From positions 124,001 to 188,000 of the forward strand of contig CAYSAQ010000001.1 in assembly GCA_964429235.1 (NCBI GenBank): 64,000 nucleotides of DNA. The letters run 5' to 3'. Origin of the DNA: CAYSAQ01 sp964429235 (GTDB lineage Bacteria > Margulisbacteria > Riflemargulisbacteria > GWF2-35-9 > DYQY01). The notes beneath the pieces were generated by a model. That model was not told the DNA's origin. It saw only the letters and a program-made list of their open reading frames with translations, and searched no databases. A program made the translations under genes and the position numbers. Positions 60,306 to 64,000 of this stretch are shown here, one piece after another; the first letter of the stretch is position 1, and each line of letters begins with the position of its first letter.

Positions 60306-60632
60306 TTACAATAATGTGCCGACAATATTACTTGCTTGATATTGATTTAATTCTGTAACAAAAATTGCAACATTTTCTTGCTTAGCTGATGCTAAAAAAT
60401 CTTCATCTGTTTCACGATCATTACAAATAATCACAGCTTTCATATCAAGGAGCTTACAGACAGCAATTGTATTCTTATGTGCCTGTATAGTTATCAATAT
60501 TGAACCATTAAGGGCATTAGCCATAACATCGCTGAGTAAATCTGACGTATATCCCGCAACAACGTCTACATCATCAAAACTATCTTGAACTAACTTAATC
60601 TCTTCAATATTTTTTAAATCAGAAACTTTCAT
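60306..60632 (-). CDS. DRTGG-domain protein
   Basis: 108 residues forming a single DRTGG-type domain: VVAGYTSDLLSDVMANALNGSILITIQAHKNTIAVCKLLDMKAVIICNDRETDEDFLASAKQENVAIFVTE. The domain is found between CBS and other domains in some proteins and has no known catalytic role; it may bind a small ligand. It has AAGGAG upstream and lies between the CBS-ATPase and PHP genes. A second copy of the domain lies 1.3 kb away. Confidence 0.82.
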   Translation of the reverse strand: MKVSDLKNIEEIKLVQDSFDDVDVVAGYTSDLLSDVMANALNGSILITIQAHKNTIAVCKLLDMKAVIICNDRETDEDFLASAKQENVAIFVTELNQYQASNIVGTLL

Positions 60633-60643
60633 AAACTTACTCC

Positions 60644-61564
60644 TTATGACTTAATATCAATAACAGACTTAACTGTTGTACCTTTGCCCAGTTCAGACAT
60701 AATCTCAAAACTATCAGAAACTCGTCTAACATTAGGGAGTCCCATTCCTGCACCAAAACCCAATGATTTAATAGTATTATCTGTAGTTGAGAACCCTTGT
60801 TTTAAGGCCTTATCTACATTCGCAATGCCAGGAGCTTTGTCCTTAGCGACCACTACTACTTTATCTCTATCTAGTAGAAACTCAAGTTCTCCACCTTCAG
60901 AGTGGATAGCAATATTTATCTCAAGCTCATAAGCAGCAACTGCTACTCTTCTTACAAACTTTGTATCAAAGCCTCTTTCTTGTAATAACTTTTTTATCTC
61001 ATTAGAAGCTTTCCCTGCATTAGAAAAATCCATTTTGTTTATCTTATACACTTCCTTTAAGCGTATAATCTGAACATTCCTCTCATTATGGACTTCATCC
61101 TCCAGCCGAGATACCTCTTTATTGAGCTGATATAACATCTCATGAAGGATATCTCTACTTGTAATAATCCCTACTAGTTTCTTATCTTTATTTATTACAG
61201 GGAATCTTCCATATTTAAATTTCTCAAAATATGTAATACCAAAAGCAAGCGGCATATCGTCTTCGAGCACAATTAAATCAGTAGCCATATGTTTCCTTGC
61301 TGGCTCTTGCATATGTCCACCATCAATTGCATTAAAAATATCATCAATGCTAACCATTCCCACCAATTCTTCTTCTTCAGTAATTGGAATACCCGTGACA
61401 CCTACCCTTTTCATCTGAGCTTGAATCTCAGAAATAGGCGTATCTGGAGTTGATGTCTCTAATGTTGTAGACATAATATCTTTAATTTTTGATCGGTAGA
61501 TAACATCTAATAATATTGTTGGAGAATTCTCTTGTAATAGCTTTATGCTTTTTTTAACTTGCAT
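60644..61564 (-). CDS. Two CBS domains fused to an RsbW/RsbT-like HATPase domain
   Basis: 306 residues. CBS1 (about 28-78) begins IKDIMSTTLETSTPDTPISEI and CBS2 (about 90-145) has PLAFGITYFEKFKYGRFPVINKDKKLVGIITSRDIL. A short coiled coil precedes an anti-sigma/serine-kinase-type ATPase (about 175-306): AAYELEINIAIHS (N-box), DKAPGIANVDKALKQGFSTT and LGFGAGMGLPNVRRV. CBS pairs bind adenine nucleotides, so it may sense energy charge and phosphorylate or bind a partner. It belongs to the rex operon. Confidence 0.88.
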   Translation of the reverse strand: MQVKKSIKLLQENSPTILLDVIYRSKIKDIMSTTLETSTPDTPISEIQAQMKRVGVTGIPITEEEELVGMVSIDDIFNAIDGGHMQEPARKHMATDLIVLEDDMPLAFGITYFEKFKYGRFPVINKDKKLVGIITSRDILHEMLYQLNKEVSRLEDEVHNERNVQIIRLKEVYKINKMDFSNAGKASNEIKKLLQERGFDTKFVRRVAVAAYELEINIAIHSEGGELEFLLDRDKVVVVAKDKAPGIANVDKALKQGFSTTDNTIKSLGFGAGMGLPNVRRVSDSFEIMSELGKGTTVKSVIDIKS

Positions 61565-61566
61565 AA

Positions 61567-61929
61567 TTATTTAACTTTCTGTAATTCATATAACAAACAA
61601 CAAGATTCATATTTAGTAAGATTAGCAACAAAAAGATTTATACCACACTCTTTAGCTAGCACCTTCATCTTATCAGTAACCTCTTTGCCGTTTACAATAA
61701 TAACCCCAGACATATCCATAATATTAGCTGTTCTAAGAACTTGATCTGTCGCAAGAGATGTGACCAGCAAGTCAGCTTCATACTCTACTAAAAGAACATC
61801 ACTCATTAAATCTGAAGCTACTATGTTTATAACTTCTGCCGTTTTAAAACTTTTTGATTCATAAACTAAATCCAATTTCAAAGCTTCTGCAATATCTCCA
61901 AACGATATAGCCTTTACATCTAATTTCAT
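61567..61929 (-). CDS. DRTGG-domain protein (second copy)
   Basis: 120 residues: IAEALKLDLVYESKSFKTAEVINIVASDLMSDVLLVEYEADLLVTSLATDQVLRTANIMDMSGVIIVNGKEVTDKMKVLAKECGINLFVA. It is a slightly longer relative of the 60306..60632 protein, with an extra N-terminal 15 residues, and starts 4 nt inside the rex stop. The pair suggests duplication with two partners or ligands. No catalytic residues are recognisable. Confidence 0.82.
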   Translation of the reverse strand: MKLDVKAISFGDIAEALKLDLVYESKSFKTAEVINIVASDLMSDVLLVEYEADLLVTSLATDQVLRTANIMDMSGVIIVNGKEVTDKMKVLAKECGINLFVANLTKYESCCLLYELQKVK

Positions 61930-62558
61930 ATTGTTTTTCCCTTTTCCATAAAATTAATATAATAAAAAAGATTTTCAATATTAAGTTCCAAATTAACATT
62001 ACTAATAAAAACACCGTCTATCTCTCGCAAGTTAACTCTAGCAAAATTCAAGAAACCTTTCACTCCGATATTAACTAGTTTATCGTAAACTTCCGCTGCA
62101 ACATTATCAGGAACAGCAATTATTGCGACTTTTATTTTTTTTCCATTGATAAATTTTTCTAAAGCATCCATCCCATAAACAGGAATATCAAGATCCTTCT
62201 CCACTATATCAGGACTTATATCAAACCCAGCAACAACATCAAAAGTATCACTATGAAACCCCTTATAATTCATAAGCGCTCTTCCTATGTTTCCGCACCC
62301 TACTACAATTATTTGTTCTTCATCTGTAGAACCTACAATATCTTTAATATTCAATAGGATATCATCGATTTGATAGCCACCTCTTTTGTTTCCGGTTATT
62401 TTCAATAAAGAGAAATCTTTTCTTACCTGAGATGCAGTAACACCTGCAGTATCAGCAATATTATCTGAGAAAACTTTTAATACTCCCAAATTTTTCAACT
62501 TTAAAAGTGCATTTTTATACTTCAATAAACGAGAGACTAACTCTTTATTTATAGCCAT
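61926..62558 (-). CDS. rex: Redox-sensing transcriptional repressor Rex
   Basis: 210 residues. An N-terminal winged helix (about 1-75, RLLKYKNALLKLKNLGVLKVFSDNIADTAGVTASQVRKDFSLL) is followed by a Rossmann NAD(H) domain with VVGCGNIGRALMNYKGF (85-101) and a C-terminal swapped helix ending NLFYYINFMEKGK. High NADH releases Rex from its sites upstream of fermentation and hydrogenase genes. A Rex-like site occurs at the divergent hydC promoter. GGAGG precedes the ATG. Confidence 0.95.
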   Translation of the reverse strand: MAINKELVSRLLKYKNALLKLKNLGVLKVFSDNIADTAGVTASQVRKDFSLLKITGNKRGGYQIDDILLNIKDIVGSTDEEQIIVVGCGNIGRALMNYKGFHSDTFDVVAGFDISPDIVEKDLDIPVYGMDALEKFINGKKIKVAIIAVPDNVAAEVYDKLVNIGVKGFLNFARVNLREIDGVFISNVNLELNIENLFYYINFMEKGKTI

Positions 62559-62676
62559 TTATGTCCTCCATATGTCTTTTATTGTTCTTAACAGTAACAT
62601 AAACTAAGCATTAACTCAAATTATTATACCCAGATACTGCACTTTAAACACAAAAATGCAGTTTATATTTAATTTG

Positions 62677-62715
62677 TTGCCATAAAAACCATTTTACCTC
62701 ATAATTATTTAACTA
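62677..62715 (+). promoter_or_regulatory. hydC promoter with an overlapping Rex-box-like operator
   Basis: TTGCCA (62677-62682), 17 nt, CATAAT (62700-62705) form the promoter, about 47 nt before the hydC start. The minus-strand sequence over 62698-62715 agrees with the Rex palindrome TTGTTAAATAATTAACAA at 14 of 18 positions and covers the -10 box. A separate inverted repeat (ACTGCA...TGCAGT, 62636-62662) lies nearer rex. Confidence 0.55.
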
Positions 62716-62751
62716 AAATTTTTATATAAATAGATAAAGCTGGAGGTAAAA

Positions 62752-63219
62752 ATGACAGAAGAAATTCAATTTTCACAAGAACTCATAGATTTCATAAATA
62801 AATGGAAAGAGAAACCAGGAAACTTAATCATGATCCTACATAAGGTTCAAGAAGAGTTTGGCTATATTCCGAGAAAGGCAGCAATCAAGATTACAGAATT
62901 GATAGACGTAACACTTGCCAAAATATATGGCGTAATTACTTTTTACCAATTCTTCAAACTTGATAAACCTGGAGAATTTCAAATACAAGTTTGTATGGGG
63001 ACTGCATGTTACCTTAAAGGCGGACAAGACCTAATAGATGATTTAGAAAGCAAGTATCATGTTCCTATAAACGGAATGTCTGTAGATGGAAAATTTTCAA
63101 TGGAGGCTGTTCGATGCATTGGTTGTTGTGGACTAGCTCCTGTTATGGCAATTAATGGTGAAGTATTCGGAAAAGTCACTAAGGACCACCTTCCTGAAAT
63201 AATGGGGAAATACAGCTAA
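62752..63219 (+). CDS. hydC: HydC/NuoE-like [2Fe-2S] hydrogenase subunit
   Basis: 155 residues of the NuoE/HydC type. The thioredoxin-like half carries C81, C86, C122 and C125/C126 (CMGTACYLKGG and RCIGCCGLAPV), which bind one [2Fe-2S] cluster. The helical start (PGNLIMILHKVQEEFGYIPRKA) is the usual NuoE N-terminus. In HydABC it passes electrons between NADH and ferredoxin. GGAGGT precedes the ATG. It opens the hydrogenase operon facing rex. Confidence 0.93.
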   Translation: MTEEIQFSQELIDFINKWKEKPGNLIMILHKVQEEFGYIPRKAAIKITELIDVTLAKIYGVITFYQFFKLDKPGEFQIQVCMGTACYLKGGQDLIDDLESKYHVPINGMSVDGKFSMEAVRCIGCCGLAPVMAINGEVFGKVTKDHLPEIMGKYS

Positions 63220-63220
63220 A

Positions 63221-63760
63221 ATGCACTACTCTGTTTGTGATTATATTTCTGACCTTACGCATAACTCAATCGAAGCTGATACTAGTATGATAGTTCTAGA
63301 CTATCTTGAGAATGATAAAGAAATAAAAGTAACAATTACAGATAATGGAAAAGGAATGAGTGATGACAAGCTTAAGAAAGCAATTGACCCATTCTATTCT
63401 GACCAAGAAAAGAAAAAACACAAAAGAACTATTGGCCTGGGACTTCCTTTTATCACACAGGCAATAGAACAAGCTAAGGGAAAAATAGAAATCTCTTCTA
63501 GCGAAGGCAATGGCACTAGACTTTGGTTCTCATTTAACAAAAACGAATTAGACACTCCTCCTATTGGCGATAAAGCAAACACATACGCAACGCTTATCAC
63601 CTACCCTGGAGACTTTAATATAATCATCAATGAAAATATTAATGGCAAAAAAGCTAGTTTAGAAAAAAAAGAAATATTTGAAGCACTAGGTGGAATGGCT
63701 AACACAGTAGAAGCTATTAAACTTATTAATCAATTTGTATCTGAAAACATAATTAAATAA
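63221..63760 (+). CDS. HATPase-domain protein of the hydrogenase locus
   Basis: 179 residues: GHKL/HATPase fold with N15 in HNSIEAD, ITDNGKGMSDD (39-49, G1), RTIGLGLPFI (G2, about 69-78) and NGTRLWFSF. There is no histidine-kinase dimerisation domain. Similar small ATPases stand between hydC and hydB homologues in clostridial and thermotogal hydrogenase loci. The protein may act as a serine kinase or assembly switch. It starts 1 nt after the hydC stop. Confidence 0.85.
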   Translation: MHYSVCDYISDLTHNSIEADTSMIVLDYLENDKEIKVTITDNGKGMSDDKLKKAIDPFYSDQEKKKHKRTIGLGLPFITQAIEQAKGKIEISSSEGNGTRLWFSFNKNELDTPPIGDKANTYATLITYPGDFNIIINENINGKKASLEKKEIFEALGGMANTVEAIKLINQFVSENIIK

Positions 63761-63771
63761 AGGAGGAAGCA

Positions 63772-64000
63772 ATGGGAAAACTAACATTAGACGATTTAAG
63801 AAAACTTAGAGAAGCAAAGAAATCTGAGCTATCAAGAAGAAATAACGAAGATCATTCAACACAAGTAATAATTGGCATGGGGACTTGCGGAATAGCAGCT
63901 GGAGCAAAAGTAACACTAGCCTCTTTTGTAAAAGAACTTGATGCAAAGGGACTAACGTCTGTAGTTGTAAAACAAACTGGATGCCTTGGAGCTTGCGATG
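63772..64000 (+). CDS. HydB-like or stand-alone thioredoxin-like [2Fe-2S] ferredoxin (3' end outside window)
   Basis: ATG at 63772 with AGGAGGAAGC upstream; 76 codons before the window ends. After a charged leader (LDDLRKLREAKKSELSRRN) comes VIIGMGTCGIAAGAKVTLASFVKELDAKG and VVKQTGCLGACD, the N-terminal thioredoxin-like [2Fe-2S] domain (C-x-nine...C-x3-C start). This is either the separate ferredoxin or the N-terminal part of the NADH-binding HydB. The missing 3' part would decide. Confidence 0.82.
   Translation, partial: MGKLTLDDLRKLREAKKSELSRRNNEDHSTQVIIGMGTCGIAAGAKVTLASFVKELDAKGLTSVVVKQTGCLGACD

Overview
The window looks like a chromosomal segment of a low-GC, motile bacterium with two membranes and probably a fermentative, anaerobic life. 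The diderm envelope is inferred from hldD, an MsbA-type exporter, an LpxB-related protein, an O-antigen ligase, a GT9 enzyme, a Wzx flippase and an outer-membrane-barrel candidate. Motility follows from the flagellar export and switch genes. Anaerobic hydrogen metabolism follows from the start of a HydC/HydB-type [FeFe]-hydrogenase locus facing Rex. The LpxB-related protein resembles a type I know mainly from Cyanobacteria and Deinococcus, so a lineage near Cyanobacteria such as Margulisbacteria is possible, but the assignment is an inference. Standard stop usage holds: TGA ends several genes and Trp is TGG. Nearly everything reads on the minus strand. The plus-strand exceptions are hldD, a broken gene at 24.5 kb, a tRNA with a small ORF, two genes at 47.4-49.3 kb, and the hydrogenase locus at the right end.

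Layout. 1-3.9 kb: a secreted-protein operon with three exported beta-rich proteins, a PapD-like chaperone and a probable outer-membrane barrel that runs off the left edge; this is the best candidate for an undescribed chaperone-assisted surface assembly system. 4.0-14.8 kb: flagellar genes (flgD, a hook/rod gene, fliM, fliN, fliO, fliP, an unknown exported protein, fliQ, fliR, flhB) running into a comEA-like gene, ligA and an orphan BadF/HgdC-type activase. 14.9-18.6 kb: obg, rpmA, rplU, metW, metX. 18.8-24.4 kb: hldD, then msbA, the LpxB-related gene, rdgB and purD. 24.5-25.7 kb: a pseudogene. 25.7-27.5 kb: a thiol-redox cassette (TlpA-like, CcdA, thioredoxin, Cys-rich ArsR). 27.5-37.7 kb: housekeeping genes (nth, a PLD-type nuclease, tRNA with CAT anticodon, rpiB, trxB, an M50 protease, xerD, clpC with an N-terminal zinc finger, pdxJ, an RlpA-like protein). 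37.7-47.3 kb: polysaccharide initiation and ligation genes, groESL, and a radical SAM/glycosyltransferase group.

47.4-59.6 kb is a strongly AT-rich surface-polysaccharide island with glycosyltransferases, a LicD-like protein, a GT-D-like protein, a flippase, a GT39-like membrane protein and five separate methyltransferases. 59.6-64 kb holds the hydrogenase control region: rex, two DRTGG-domain proteins, a CBS-ATPase fusion and a PHP protein on the minus strand, divergent from hydC, a second HATPase and the start of a HydB-like gene. A Rex-box-like sequence overlaps the -10 region of the hydC promoter.

Two cross-cutting observations. Several genes without a Shine-Dalgarno sequence have a -10-like hexamer 6-8 nt upstream of the start codon, which suggests leaderless transcription. 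Several genes begin with TTG behind good Shine-Dalgarno sequences, and a number of apparent upstream starts were shortened here to the start that has the ribosome-binding site.
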